From: Adiantum capillus-veneris
Lineage: Eukaryota > Streptophyta > Polypodiopsida > Polypodiales > Pteridaceae
Length of the DNA: 64,000 bases
NCBI GenBank assembly: GCA_014529385.2
Contig: CM043971.1
Coordinates: 28,411,709-28,475,708 of the forward strand
Direction: 5' to 3'
Below are positions 1 to 11,723 of the stretch, piece by piece. The position numbers and the translations under genes were made by a program. The stretch's first letter is position 1; every line of letters begins with the position of its first letter. The notes beneath the pieces were generated by a model that was given only the letters and a program-made list of their open reading frames with translations, ran no database searches and was not told the origin of the DNA.

Positions 1-1459
1 AAACCCTAACGGGCCGACCAGGTGACCAAACGACACCAAATTTGACAGGGTACATCCAAAAGAGGTCAACTACGAGTTGGAATGTTGCCACTCAAGAAGA
101 AGCACTTCCATGAGAGCAAAGGCCAGTAACCAGCCAGAAAGGCGTCCAAACAGTCGTTCTTGGTGACGTAAGCACCAAAAGAACAACCGACTGCTTTGAC
201 GGAAGGTCAAAAGGAAAGGAAAGTCAGCCTGAGTCATACATTGACCAGAAAGTACGGCGACCATCACCTAAGTGGTCTACTCCAACTCCAGAAACAGCTA
301 ATTTCTACCAATAGGGAGTACACTTTTCCAAATTGGTTAAAACTTAATGTGTGTGTCTAGGAGATCCTACTAACACCATTGTGGTTAACTAACATCAAAA
401 AACTTGTAAAAATGACTAGATGCTAAGTCTATCGCGATAAGCTTGCTCATACAATTAGACAAGTAAAATTTTGATTGTGAATTCATAAAGCTAACAAGGC
501 CTAATGACCCCAGATATCAAATCAAAGTGCAAATTTGCTCTATCTTGACCAAGTAACTGAGTCTATCGCGATAGACCAACTACTCTATCTTTGGGGGGAG
601 GCTTTTCAAAAATTATCACAAGGATAGACTTGGGGAAGCATATGGAGGTAGTACACCAATTTTGAGACAAGATGGGCTCATATGACAAGAAGAGATAGAC
701 TTGACAGCAGCTCAGAGTCAGAACAGGACACCTCAAGGGCAGACAATTAAAATTCACATGTGAGGGGTCAAGGGACCTTACATCAACTAGGAGAAGGCAG
801 ACAGATGACTACAAAGCCAAAATATAACAAAATGACACTAAGTCCTAGTCTATCGCGATAGACTAAGAAGAATGACACAGGGCCATTTGATAAAAAAATG
901 GAATCAACAGTTGGCTTCAACATGATGCAAGAGGGCTACCCACTAAGTTTGAGCCCAAAACAACACAAAATGAGGGAGATAGACCAACATCTCCTTGGAG
1001 GGAATCTGAAAAAATGAAAGTTGATCCAAAAGGGGATCACTTGACATCCATTTGAGATGGAAATGGGATCAAATCAAGTACAAGACATGAGGAACCAAAT
1101 GGTGGAGTCACATGTGGAAAATATATATCCTGTCAAAAGATAGCCTGTCTATCGCGATAGACTAGGCAGAATTTGTAATTAAGCTGATTTTCAATTTGTG
1201 ACTATAGGGTGACCTTACATTCCCTATGCACATACACCACACAAAATTTCAAGGCATTTGGACATGTTCTCCTTCATCAACAACATTAATTTGAAGTTGT
1301 CAGAGTCAGACACTGAAAGAGCTTGCCTATCTACTAACATTTTTCATTAACTCATCTTGGGACTAAGAGGGCTCACCTAGATGCATGCTTAAGTGATAAT
1401 CAATTTAGAAAAGAAGTACTATGTTTGTACATTAACCGTTACTTGTGAATACAGGATCC
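1..1459. other. Non-coding leader upstream of unit A
   Basis: I find no convincing gene here. The only structure seen is the repeated palindrome described separately. The stretch precedes the coding part of retroelement-like unit A, so it may be its untranslated leader. No LTR or tRNA primer site was found, so a 5' LTR would lie left of the window. Confidence 0.5.
427..1167. repeat. Dispersed perfect palindrome GTCTATCGCGATAGAC
   Basis: The 16-bp perfect palindrome GTCTATCGCGATAGAC is at 561-576. It is inside a 20-bp perfect palindrome at 846-865 and a longer, once-interrupted one at 1143-1167. An imperfect copy is at 427-442 and a half copy at 5554-5565 in the downstream LTR-like region. 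The intervening sequence is not repeated, so this is a recurring short motif and not a tandem array. Its role is unknown. Confidence 0.8.
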
Positions 1460-2077
1460 ATGGACGCTTCTCCAGGAAAAAGAAAAGGCAAGAACCTGGC
1501 AACAGAGGGTGCAATACCCTATACACTTCTACCCAATTCATTAAAGCCAGCAGCCACATGGATACTTGCAGAATTGCAACAGGCAGCAACTTTCCAAATC
1601 TACCAAGGTTCCTATGTGGATGGCAAAGAAAATTTAGTGGATACAGTAATGATCCCCAAGGAGGCACAAAACTACCTGAAAAGATCACCGCAAAGATCGT
1701 GGCTGAAGAAAGTTGGCTTGTGGAACTTTGTTTCACTACCACGAGTGGGGATAGATTTCAAGAGGATACAACAACTAATTGAGACTATCCAAGAAGACGG
1801 AACTTGCAGGGTTGCAAGCATGGATAATGAGATGATGGAGATTCAGATCACCAAGGAAATAATCAAAGAAGCAAAATTGTCTGATCAGGGGGCCAACATG
1901 AGAGAAAGAAGGAAGAATCTCATAGTCTACCTGCAAAGATCCAAACTACCGTCTTTTGAACTCATAGCAAACCCAGAAGTAAGGGAACTGACACAGGTAT
2001 ACAGTCAATGTTTGTTGAGCTACAACAAGAGACCGCCTAGATACACTACACCACATGGGTCATCTCAACAACAATGA
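1460..2077 (+). pseudogene. Unit A unknown protein, N-terminal segment
   Basis: An open stretch of 205 codons from the ATG at 1460, starting MDASPGKRKGK. It is rich in K, E and Q and has no domain I recognise. A few stops later the same coding stream continues to 4856, so this looks like the start of one long decayed gene and not a separate small gene. The position, after a long leader and before a purine tract and LTR-like sequence, suggests a Gag-like retroelement protein, but no zinc knuckle, protease or reverse transcriptase is visible. Confidence 0.45.
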
Positions 2078-3387
2078 CCTAGGCTATGGGAATGACACAT
2101 GAGTTCTATATAGATCATGCATCATATCTGTTTGAGGAAGTCACAAAACTACAGCAGGACAAACCAAATTACATTGCAAGAGGAGAAGTACTCACCAGAA
2201 TAGTATACCAGGCCATAGGAGCGGCAGATCAACTACCACCTGCTCCTCAATAGAACGATTGGCTGGTACTACGAGAGAATATTGAAGACAGAACACAAAG
2301 GCGAGTACCTCCCTCTACTAACACCATTGGAGGACGCAGGCTGGAAAGAGTCACCAGAAGTACATAGGAAAAGAGGGAAGAAGAAAGAAAAGCTGAAGAA
2401 GAGAACTTGAGATTAAAGAAGCGGAAAGCGGAAATTGAGAACAACACCAGATTGCAGAAGGTAGCAAAGATGGAAAGAATGCTAGAAGGCTTTGTACTAG
2501 AAAGATCTCTACGAGGCGATGTAGGCACCACTTGGAGGCCCTCTAGTAGCACTTACACATTAAGAACAAAGGATAAACACAATCCAGATTTTGAGTTGGA
2601 CTGGTTTGAGAGATACATCCAAGAGAGGAATGCCACGGATGAGCCAGAACTGACACTTGAAGAGGAGGATCTCCAAACCCTAAGGGATCAATTGAGGCCA
2701 ACTACACGAGATGAGGAAACACCATCTCTATCTCCAAGGCCAGAGACAAGTGAAAGACAATCAACTCCACCTGGTGACTCTCCTCCGCATTCAGAGAGCT
2801 CACATTGTGATGAGAGAGTTCCTACACCACCCAGTGGAGAAGAAGAAGAAGAAAGGACAGATGGCCATCTAAACATTGGAACAGTATCACACCTCGATAA
2901 AGGCAAGCATGCAGAGGTTGATCTGACAAGAGAAAAAGCTTTCTCCTCTCAAGAAATTGAGTTGGAAGCTACTATAAACCTAGATTTACAGTCAATGGAG
3001 ACTCTACTAAACCGAACAAGACTGCACAATAGGTTGTTAGCCGATCAGAACAGGGCAAACAAAAAGAAACTGGAAACAACCCATCAAGAGGTTTTGAAGT
3101 TGCAAGAGCAAAGAGATGACAACCTTAAACTGATCAGCATTAAAGATGCTGAGATCTTGGGTCTCAAAAGCAGAGTAAACCTACTCAAAGAAAATTTAAA
3201 GGAGTCAGAAAGTTTCAATGCCATTTGTGAAGATACCATAAACGTGTTTCTTGAAGATGTCAATGACAGAGATGAACAACTCCAGAGGTTAATGGCAGAA
3301 AAGCAAGATGCCCTGGAGACAGTAAAAAATTTGCAAGTCGTAATCGATGACCTACAAATTGAAGTGAAGGATTTGAGAGCAGTATAA
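2078..3387 (+). pseudogene. Unit A unknown protein, middle coiled-coil segment
   Basis: The reading continues with in-frame stops near 2250 and 2367, then is open from 2407 to 3387. The open part has a Lys/Glu-rich helix, an acidic Pro/Ser-rich linker (about 2690-2860), then about 140 residues of leucine-spaced, charged helix typical of a coiled coil. Unit B has the same order of a Pro/Ser-rich linker followed by a coiled coil at 6152-7370. No enzyme motif is seen. Confidence 0.45.
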
Positions 3388-3521
3388 CGGACATACAGGC
3401 AAGGGAGATAGAAAGAGCAAAGAAACAAAAAACGTTGCTACCAACAACACTGGTGGTCCAACCGCAAGAAGAAGTGGAGGCACTAAAGAGAGAGCTGGAA
3501 TTGGAAAGAAAATAGAGATTA

Positions 3522-4106
3522 ATGATAGCCGAAAGTGCGCTTAGAGCTGAGGATCAATTGCAAAGGAAAATCTCAGACTTACAAAGTGAACAACAACAAG
3601 GACCATCTCATGACAGTAAATTAGAAAGCCTCGTTTCCAAGTCCATCAAGGAAGAAAATGAAAATTTGCACAATAGAGTAAAAGAGTTAGAAGAGGCTGC
3701 AACCCAAAAGGAGATGGAATTTCAAACACTCCAAATCAATAATCGAACAATGACTGCACAAATTGCAAGTCTCCAAACTGCAAGACAACCCCAAGGGCAG
3801 GTGCGGGTGCACATGGTGCAAGCGGCCACGGATTTGGCTGACCTGGCAGAACTATATGGGGGAGATGATGAATATGAGGAAGGATCAGAGGACCAGGGGG
3901 CCACAGATACACAAAATGATCAAGTTGGCTCCACCAACCAAGAAGAAGACGAAGATTCAATCACAAAACTTGAAGAGCAGAAGCTGGCAGAAGAAATGGA
4001 AAAGCAATCAGATATGATGTGGTACAAGGCCATGCAATTAGAGAAGGAGATGCTACGAGGACTCTCCAGATCAGGAAAGACAACAACAGAGCTACGGGAA
4101 GAGTGA
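3522..4106 (+). pseudogene. Unit A unknown protein, second coiled-coil segment
   Basis: 194 codons of charged heptad-like sequence, followed by a very acidic patch (GGDDEYEEGSEDQ) and a further helical Glu/Lys segment ending at a stop at 4104. It is separated from the previous piece by a frame change near 3390-3520. Unit B carries an equivalent coiled coil. Function unknown; a multimerising structural role is inference only. Confidence 0.4.
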
Positions 4107-4250
4107 AATGCCCCGATGTTACCCTATGCTCTGCTGAAATATGAAACACTTACACATCAACGATAGCTAGCAAAGGAAGAACAAGTGCCACTATTTGAAG
4201 GAGAATTACAGGTTCGGGAACAATAAAGCAAAATAGTAGATAGCCAGCCA

Positions 4251-4856
4251 ATGTGGAGGCGTCAGTGGCTTTTGGATCATCCTAAATACCTGATCCACTT
4301 AGTCAATGCACCACCTGAACTCAAAGATGATAGAACTTTCTTCCCAACACCGAGAACTTATACTTACAGCCAACATAAAGCTTTACAAAGTAGAAATCCC
4401 ACATGGCTGAATTATCTAGTTTTGCCAGGACCGACCGGAGGCGAAGGAGAGAAAATATCCGGTTCTTACATGGTGAAAACCCTTCAGGACGTCATTGCAG
4501 AATTCGGAGGCTCTCCCGACCTGTCCTGCAAAATGCTTTGTAAAATAGCTCGGACGTTTTTGGCCTGTCTCACAGCGTTTTTAGAAAGCTGTGGTTCAGA
4601 GTTTATAAATACAGAAAGAAACATATCGGAGCTATCATATGATCTAAGTGGGCCACCTACAGAGCCAGTTTTGTACGCATACTTCAGACGGCTCATGTTT
4701 TTGCCCAGCTACCATCTCCAAACATTCGAAGAAGCATTTTACACCGGCTTCTTCATGTACAAGTCAAATTTTTTTGGCCCATTAATGGCAAGCGAATCTA
4801 TGCGATACGATGCGTTTCTACATCAAATAAACCAGGAAGAAAGACAAAGACATTGA
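4251..4856 (+). pseudogene. Unit A unknown protein, conserved C-terminal domain
   Basis: 201 codons forming the best conserved part of the protein. Unit B repeats it at 7799-8400: both have WLNY, then PGP, GE(K/R)I, SYMVKTL, a LAC helix, (R/Q)(R/I)(L/I)MFLPSYH, QAFEE or QTFEE, FYTGF, and FGP. Retention of this block between two otherwise diverged copies suggests it was under selection when the elements were active. I cannot assign it to a known family. It ends 48 bp before a purine run and an LTR-like start. Confidence 0.55.
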
Positions 4857-4890
4857 AGACAAAGCCAGTGATGTCGTGGTAGACATGAAC

Positions 4891-4904
4891 TAGGAGGGGG
4901 GGAG
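4891..4904 (+). other. Candidate polypurine tract of unit A
   Basis: A purine run ending in GGGGGGGGAG immediately before TGTTAG. This is the arrangement of a plus-strand primer next to a 3' LTR in plant LTR retrotransposons. Unit B has the same arrangement at 8476-8489. Confidence 0.5.
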
Positions 4905-5184
4905 TGTTAGAGCCCAACTCGTCCAACATTTGTAATGAGCCCACCTTGTAAAGACTATCAAATTCCCATTTTTATGTCAAAGATGTCTTATCATTTTGAT
5001 CCACTTGTCTGGGTTATGTAAAGATTAATTAGTCAGTCGGGACCCAGATATGTTCCCACTTTGTAATTATGATGAGTAGAACCCCATGTACATTTTTGAG
5101 CTAAGGTGACTAAAGTATAAAGGTCACCTTAGAACCATTTTTTGAATAAAATTTTTGAATTATTAATCCTGTGTTGTACGAGTC

Positions 5185-5187
<3 letters not shown>

Positions 5188-5278
<91 letters not shown>
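5188..5278. repeat. (GA)n microsatellite, about 45 units
   Basis: Uninterrupted GA dinucleotides inside the LTR-like region of unit A. The unit B LTR has (GT)n(GA)n at the corresponding place. Long open frames of Arg-Glu or Ser-Leu here are artefacts of the repeat. Confidence 0.98.
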
Positions 5279-5281
<3 letters not shown>

Positions 5282-5630
5282 TCTTATCCTTTTCGCTACG
5301 CGCATCTCCCTCACCGGATTCACGAAGAGACCACACCATCGCGGTAGCCTCTCCGAGAGCTATGCGCCCACGCCACGCATTCGCATCTTCGAACTGTTCG
5401 CGAGCGACCCTTCCACGAGCTTGTTTTGCTTGTAAGTAGCACAAACAGTGTCTGTTTTCAACAATCAAGTACTTTATGGAATGAGGGCGAGACTAGCTAC
5501 GCATAGATGTTCATAGACTTAGCTTTCGCACACTTTTAGGTTATGACCCGTGAGTCTATCGCGACTGTATTCGAGGTAGTTAGGGTTATAATCTGGTGAG
5601 ATTAGACTTATAGGTAAGTGTATCTTAGTG

Positions 5631-5958
5631 AGAGGATGGTGCCTAGCAAGTTTGAAGCGATTCCGAGTTCATTTGATGTGCAAACGGTGTTATGAGCGTT
5701 TAGGGATAGAGTGGGTTGAAGTTAACAAGGATTAGTGATTGATGCATCATAGAAGTGCGTATGTGTAGGTTGGTATCATCCTGACAAGCTAACGAGAGGA
5801 TGGTGCCTAGCAAGTTTGAAGCGATTCCGAGTTCATTTGATGTGCAAACGGTGTTATGAGCGTTTAGGAATAGAGTGGGTTGAAGTTAACAAGGATTAGT
5901 GATTGATGCATCATAGAAGTGCGTATGTGTAGGTTGGTATCAGCTTGACAAGCTAACG
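5631..5958. repeat. Tandem duplication of 164 bp
   Basis: Two adjacent copies (5631-5794 and 5795-5958) of a sequence beginning agaggatggtgcctagc. They differ at very few bases, mostly around TGGTATCATCC versus TGGTATCAGCT, so the duplication is recent. No coding content. Confidence 0.9.
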
Positions 5959-6071
5959 AGATTGCCTCCGTGCACCTATGGGTTAGTCGTGTCATCGGAT
6001 GATAAGTATGTTGTCTGTGTCGTGCTTGTGAGCATGAACAAGGGAGTAGGTTGCCCTAAAACACTTTCACA

Positions 6072-6600
6072 ATGGAGGAAGTGCAAGACATAAAGAAGAA
6101 GTTGAAGGAAAGTCGGAAACACTAGTAAATAAGGATCAAGAGAAAGAGCAGATGAAAGGTGAAACACCACCATCACCGCCAAGTTCTCCCACCCCTCCTC
6201 CAAGTCCAAAACCATCTACACCCGAACCCCAATCATCACCAAAAGAAACAGAAGAGGGAACATCTGCACCAGGGGATCGGGAAAAAGATGAAAGGAACAC
6301 CTATGAAGACCTCATTCAATCCGGATATACAATGACAGAGGCTTCGACAGTTGTTTACGCAACTCCTACTCCACCATAGGCTACAAAGGAAGAAAAGGAG
6401 AGACAAGAGCTCACCAAGGGCGAGGACAAAGATGATGAATCTGAAGAGAGAAAGGCAGACCAAGTGTCTCAAAGAATAACTCCAGAAAGATACTCCCCAC
6501 AGCCCGGAGTGCCAGGGTTGGTTCAAGTCCCTCAAGTGCCTCAATGGAGATCTTTGGCTAACCCATAGAAAGAACCACCTGCAGAAGTAATGATTAGTAC
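6072..6600 (+). pseudogene. Unit B unknown protein, N-terminal/Pro-rich segment
   Basis: A short frame opens at ATG 6072 (MEEVQDIKKKLKESRKH) and stops. A second open part, 6152-6379, is Pro/Ser/Thr/Glu-rich (SPPSSPTPPPSPKPSTPEP) and matches in character and order the linker of unit A. The rest is broken by stops. There is no counterpart to the N-terminal 200 residues of unit A, so unit B is shortened at its 5' end or diverged beyond recognition. Confidence 0.4.
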
Positions 6601-7370
6601 ATGTTATTAGGTTCCATTGGTTGGCCTATAAATAGGCCAACGGCTAGAAACCTGGTAGCAGCAAATGAAGACATAAGAGCCGCCTATCAAATACTGGACA
6701 GAGTCACGACGCGATCTCTTACCATTGCTGCAAAGAACATCATGCTACGTACCAGGGATGATAATATGCAAATGGAACATGATAAGCTCTCAAACCTATA
6801 CAAGATACCCACCTGAAGGCCAAAGAAGTAGAGAAGGAGCTCGAAACTCTTACTCCAACACTAAGGGAGGCTGAGAGCAAATGAGACACTCTCACGCTAG
6901 AGATGGCTGAAGCCCCGAGAGTAATCAAGACTCTCCAAGAACAAAAAGATAAGGTTGAAGATGAATTAGAAGCAACAAAAGATAAAGTGCTGGAGCTGAA
7001 AGAAAAATTAGAGCTCCAAGACTTGACAATCAAACAATTGAGGGCAACACCAAGGGCAGTGCGGGCAAGTGCAGGGACAGATGCTCAAGTTATACAAGCC
7101 TTGGAAGCAAAAATCACCACCCTGCAGAAGGAATTGCGGCTAGAGAAAAGACAACAAATGCATATGGCAGAAGGGTCTCTAGCCGCCGAAGAAAAAATGA
7201 GAGCCGAACACCAAGCTCTCCAGAAAGAACATGAAGAACTCCAAAAGAATCTGGCAACACTGCAAGAGGCAATGATTGATATGGTAGAGGTGATTGACAT
7301 GGCAGAGGAAGCTACTCAACGAGATACACTTGTGCAACGACAGACAATGGATTTACAAAAGGAGATATAG
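6601..7370 (+). pseudogene. Unit B unknown protein, coiled-coil segment
   Basis: Two open pieces (6601-6816 and 6903-7370) joined through a frame break. Both are long charged amphipathic helices with regular Leu spacing, equivalent to the coiled coil of unit A. The stop at 7368 is followed, after a further break, by the C-terminal domain. No enzymatic residues were recognised. Confidence 0.4.
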
Positions 7371-7495
7371 CAGACTCAAGGACACATGAATCAAAACCAA
7401 GGCCCAATGAAACTGAGACAAATGCTAGAGATGAGCCCATGGAAATTCCCGAGGGTGCCGAAGATATATAGCACCAGGAAGAACAGGAGGAGATA

Positions 7496-8489
7496 GTGGT
7501 AGAACAAACACAACCACTGACCGCAGAGGAGGAGACACGTCTCCAGCTTCTGATAGAAAAGACCACAACAGAAGACCACAAGGCAACCTTGGAATGGGAA
7601 TCAAGAATGCTCCATTCTGTAGGAGTCCAGGGCTTAGCCGCAAATGTGCTTAGGGAGGAATGGATGCAACCCACACTCCCATATCCTCTCCTAATGTATG
7701 AAGTGATAATCATAAGGAAGAGAGTCGAAGCAAAAGCCATAGATCCTATCTATGAAGGAGATGTCAAGAATACAGAGGCTGTAAGTAAAGTGGTGGACTC
7801 TCAACCAAGATGGAGAAAAGCCTGGCTCCTAAAGTACCCAAGATTTTTGAAATACTTGGTGGAGGACCCAAAGATAATCTAAAATGACCTCTTATTTTGC
7901 CCAGTCCCTCGTGTCCGCACTTGGGCAAACAATTTTAGAATCATAAAGGCACATCCAAACTGGCTTAACTACCCATCTATGCCTGGACCAAAGGAAGGAG
8001 AGAGAATATGTGTCTCTTATATGGTGAAAACCCTGAAGGGCACCATTAAGATTTTCATAGCCTCTCCAAACTTGACGTGTGTCATGATCAGGAAAATCTT
8101 CAAAACTTTGTTAGCTTGCATCATTGAAGTGTTCGCGTCTTCCAAAGCCACGTATTCTACACTCCTATCAACGGGCGACACTGTCACACTGCAATGACAT
8201 ATGATTTTTCAAAACAACCATCTGCAGAGGTTTTACATTTACTATATCAGAGAATCATGTTTCTGCCCAGCTATCACATGCAAGCTTTTGAAGAATCTTT
8301 CTACACAGGATTCTTGACATACGATAGCAAAATATTCGGCCCAACAATCACTTTGGGGAATATAAGGTACGAATTGTACCTAAAGCTACTAAAACCAATT
8401 AGGCTTCCACTGACAGCAGAACAACTTTCACTAAAGCAAAAGAGCAAGACCATTCATGTCAGGGACGACATGGACGCGAAAGGGGGGAG
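7496..8489 (+). pseudogene. Unit B unknown protein, conserved C-terminal domain
   Basis: Open pieces 7496-7882, 7979-8197 and 8194-8489 read as one domain with a stop near 7880 and frame breaks. It matches unit A: WLNYPSMPGP, SYMVKTLKG, LLACI, RIMFLPSYHMQAFEESFYTG and KIFGP. It ends directly in a purine tract and the LTR-like start. Decayed; family unknown. Confidence 0.5.
8476..8489 (+). other. Candidate polypurine tract of unit B
   Basis: GCGAAAGGGGGGAG immediately before TGTTGACGG. It has the same arrangement as at unit A and supports an LTR-retroelement reading of both units. Confidence 0.55.
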
Positions 8490-8712
8490 TGTTGACGGCG
8501 GAACACAGAAGAAGTTTCCCCAATATGTCGTACCATTATTTTTGAAGCGGAAGGATACTTTTTGTAATATTTGAGCAGCCATTAGACTTTGTGGGAATGA
8601 ACCTCTATGGAGGAATGTATATAAGTCAATTTTTGTAACCCTAAACCCAACTTTTGAATTAATCAAATCCGGCTATCACTGTGCGTGGTGTCTGTGTGTG
8701 TGTGTGTGTGTG

Positions 8713-8772
<60 letters not shown>

Positions 8773-9391
8773 CTTCTCTTCCCTATGTGCACTACGGAAG
8801 GTCCATTGCTAAAGCAACACCACCATCGTGTTAGCAACGGTGAGGGCTTCCATTCAACGCCAAGAGTGTGCGATTCCGACTACGATGCGAAGTGAGCTCC
8901 TACGAGATTGCGGGCGAGTTTTCTATCAAACCAGGTGTCCCTTTGGTGAGTTCTTTACACCTATGGATTCACAAAGAGTACGACTACGCATTAGGATCAT
9001 ATGTCACGGAAAATGGTAACCTGCATTTTGTTGCCTGTCTTTATACGCAATTGTCGCAAGAGGTAGTTGGAGGTCGGTTATGAAGTCACAAACCATAGGG
9101 TGTTTATCTCATGATAAGGAGAGTATATCTTGTGAGTTTCATGACATTTCGAATGCATTTGGCCTAGATTCAGATAACATTAGCATCGTAGGTTGGGTTG
9201 CTTTCACTAGTGCATAAGAACGCTTGGATTTGATTTCCTTGATTAGAGATTGTCTTAGAAGGTTGAGAAGGAGATTGACACCCATATTCTTGTTTCCATG
9301 CACCTACGGGTTAAGCTTTGCCCTTGGCTGACATAGAGTTGTTGGTTATGTTCTCGCTATGTAGCGTCCGCTCGCGGCGTATCCGCCAACA
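8490..9391 (+). repeat. 3' LTR of unit B
   Basis: About 902 bp from TGTTGACGGCGGA to ...TCCGCCAACA, so the ends form an imperfect inverted repeat (TGTTG-CGG at one end, CCG-CAACA at the other). It contains TATATAAG (about 8618-8625) and (GT)n(GA)n. The base after its right end is the start of LINE-derived sequence, which fixes the boundary to within a few bases. The matching 5' LTR is not seen. Confidence 0.6.
8693..8769. repeat. (GT)n(GA)n microsatellite in unit B LTR
   Basis: About 10 GT units followed by about 27 GA units. Its position within the LTR corresponds to the (GA)n in unit A. Confidence 0.97.
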
Positions 9392-9394
9392 ACA

Positions 9395-9975
9395 CCCCAT
9401 AAAGCATAACTGAGGTAACCATGTGTTAAATAGCAAGAGCTTTGTTCCAAACTCCTAAAACTAAATCTGCGAACACATCCTCTCCATCCTCCCCAAAGCT
9501 GCATTTTCTCTCGTCAGTTTGGTCTTTGTTACTCTCCTCTACGAACACTGGACCATTATAAACCCTTCGAGGTAAGTGTATGCCTCTGTATACTCAACCG
9601 TATGCTGACCATATGTGAAGGTCGATGCAGATCACCTCACCCACTATGTTGTAGTGTTGAACACCGTAACTTTGGTCTTGCCAAGGTTCATTGACAAGCC
9701 ACTATCACTAGCAAATGTGTGCAATGTATCCAAGTGTCCCTGCCAGTTGTGCTCCTTTGTCACCTCCCCTCTCGATGTAATCTAAAACCTCATCTACATA
9801 CAAGCCAACCAATGTAGGGGAAGCCCACTACACTCTAACAATGGAGTGAATATGCCCAAATAACCCCTCAAGAGTACAAACCTGCCCCACGACTGTCTTG
9901 TATAAAGCCATGACTCCCCATATCAGCTCTGTGGATACTCCCAATTCTTGTAGTCTTTGCATCAATCGAACTCAG
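9395..9975 (-). pseudogene. LINE fragment: end of reverse transcriptase and connector
   Basis: Read on the minus strand with several stops, it gives RLMQRLQELGVSTELIWGV, then HLDTLHTFASDSGLSMNLGK, TFTYGQHTVEYTEAYTYL, and AALGRMERMCSQ, then a segment like LLLFNT. These match, in order, the RT palm/thumb of the LINE at 16.5-17.5 kb and the connector of the LINE at 30.3 kb. It is cut at the left by the unit B LTR end (9391) and at the right by the G-rich repeat. Heavily mutated and not functional. Confidence 0.75.
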
Positions 9976-10688
9976 GGGGGAGAGGGGGGGGGGGGGGGGG
10001 GGGGATCAAGAAAGGTTGTGTGAGGTGGAAAGGGAGAGGGGGAGGGGGGAGAGAGAGAACAGTTTGGAGGATGAGAGAAGGGCGGTTGGAAGATTTCGGT
10101 GCATCGTGAAGGAGCAAGAGGGCTTGCGGTAGCTCAAAGGAAGGGCCGCTTGGCGCTGGTGGTAGAGGTGGCAATGGGTGACATTTGGTGGTACTAAGTG
10201 GCAAGGGTGTGTTTTTTTTTTTTTTTTCGGGGGGGGGGATCAATAAAGGTTGTGTGAGGTGGAGAGGGAGAGGGGGGGAGAGAGCAGTTTGGAGGATGAG
10301 AGACAAGGGCGGTTGGAAGCTGTCGATGCATCATGGAGGAGCAAGAGGGATTGTGGTAGCTGAAAGGAAGGGCCACTTGGCACTGGTGGTAGAGGTGGCA
10401 ATGGGTGACATTTGGTGGTAGTAAGTGGCAAGGGTTTTTTTTTTTTTTGGGGGGGGGGGGGGATTCAAGAAAGGTTGTGTGAGGTGGAGAGGGAGAAGGG
10501 GGGGGGAGAGTAGTTTGGACGATGAGAGACGAGGGCGGTTGGAAGCTTTCGAGGCATCGTGGAGGAGCAAGAGAGATTGCGGTAGCTCAAAGGAAGGGCC
10601 GCTTGGCACTGGTGGTAGAGGTGGCAATGGGTGACATTTGGTGGTAGTAAGTAACAAGGGTGTTTTCTTTTGGTTGTGGGATGGGGTG

Positions 10689-10719
<31 letters not shown>

Positions 10720-10720
10720 A
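9976..10720. repeat. G-rich tandem repeat, about 3 units of 224-234 bp
   Basis: Units start with a poly(G) run then GATCAAGAAAGGTTGTGTGA near 10004, 10238 and 10462. Each ends in a poly(T) run or T-rich stretch followed by the next G run; a further G run closes the array at about 10690-10720. The units share GGTGGTAGAGGTGGCAATGG. The long Pro/Leu/Ser minus-strand frames here are composition artefacts. Confidence 0.9.

Positions 10721-11723
<1,003 letters not shown>

Larger units (their letters stand above)
4905..6042 (+). repeat. LTR-like region of unit A (right end approximate)
   Basis: It begins TGTTAG after the purine tract, carries a short inverted repeat around TATAAA (about 5116-5121), an AATAAA at 5145-5150, then a long (GA)n. 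The segment near 5960-5990 resembles the unit B LTR near 9292-9320 (both contain a GCACCTA-GGGTT block), so the two LTR-like regions share architecture. The right end is uncertain; no second LTR copy is in the window. Confidence 0.4.

Noticed and set aside
1-10. AAACCCTAAC at the window start resembles the plant telomere repeat
   Set aside because: It is a single partial unit with no array, so it is chance.
5129-5468. Frames made of Arg-Glu or Ser-Leu repeats at the GA tracts (also at 8.7, 11.0, 19.7, 43.5 and 53.1 kb)
   Set aside because: They are translations of dinucleotide repeats with no flanking protein-like sequence.
5770-5945. TGGTATCA as a tRNA primer site for unit B
   Set aside because: Only eight bases match, it occurs twice because of a tandem duplication, and no LTR end with CA precedes it.
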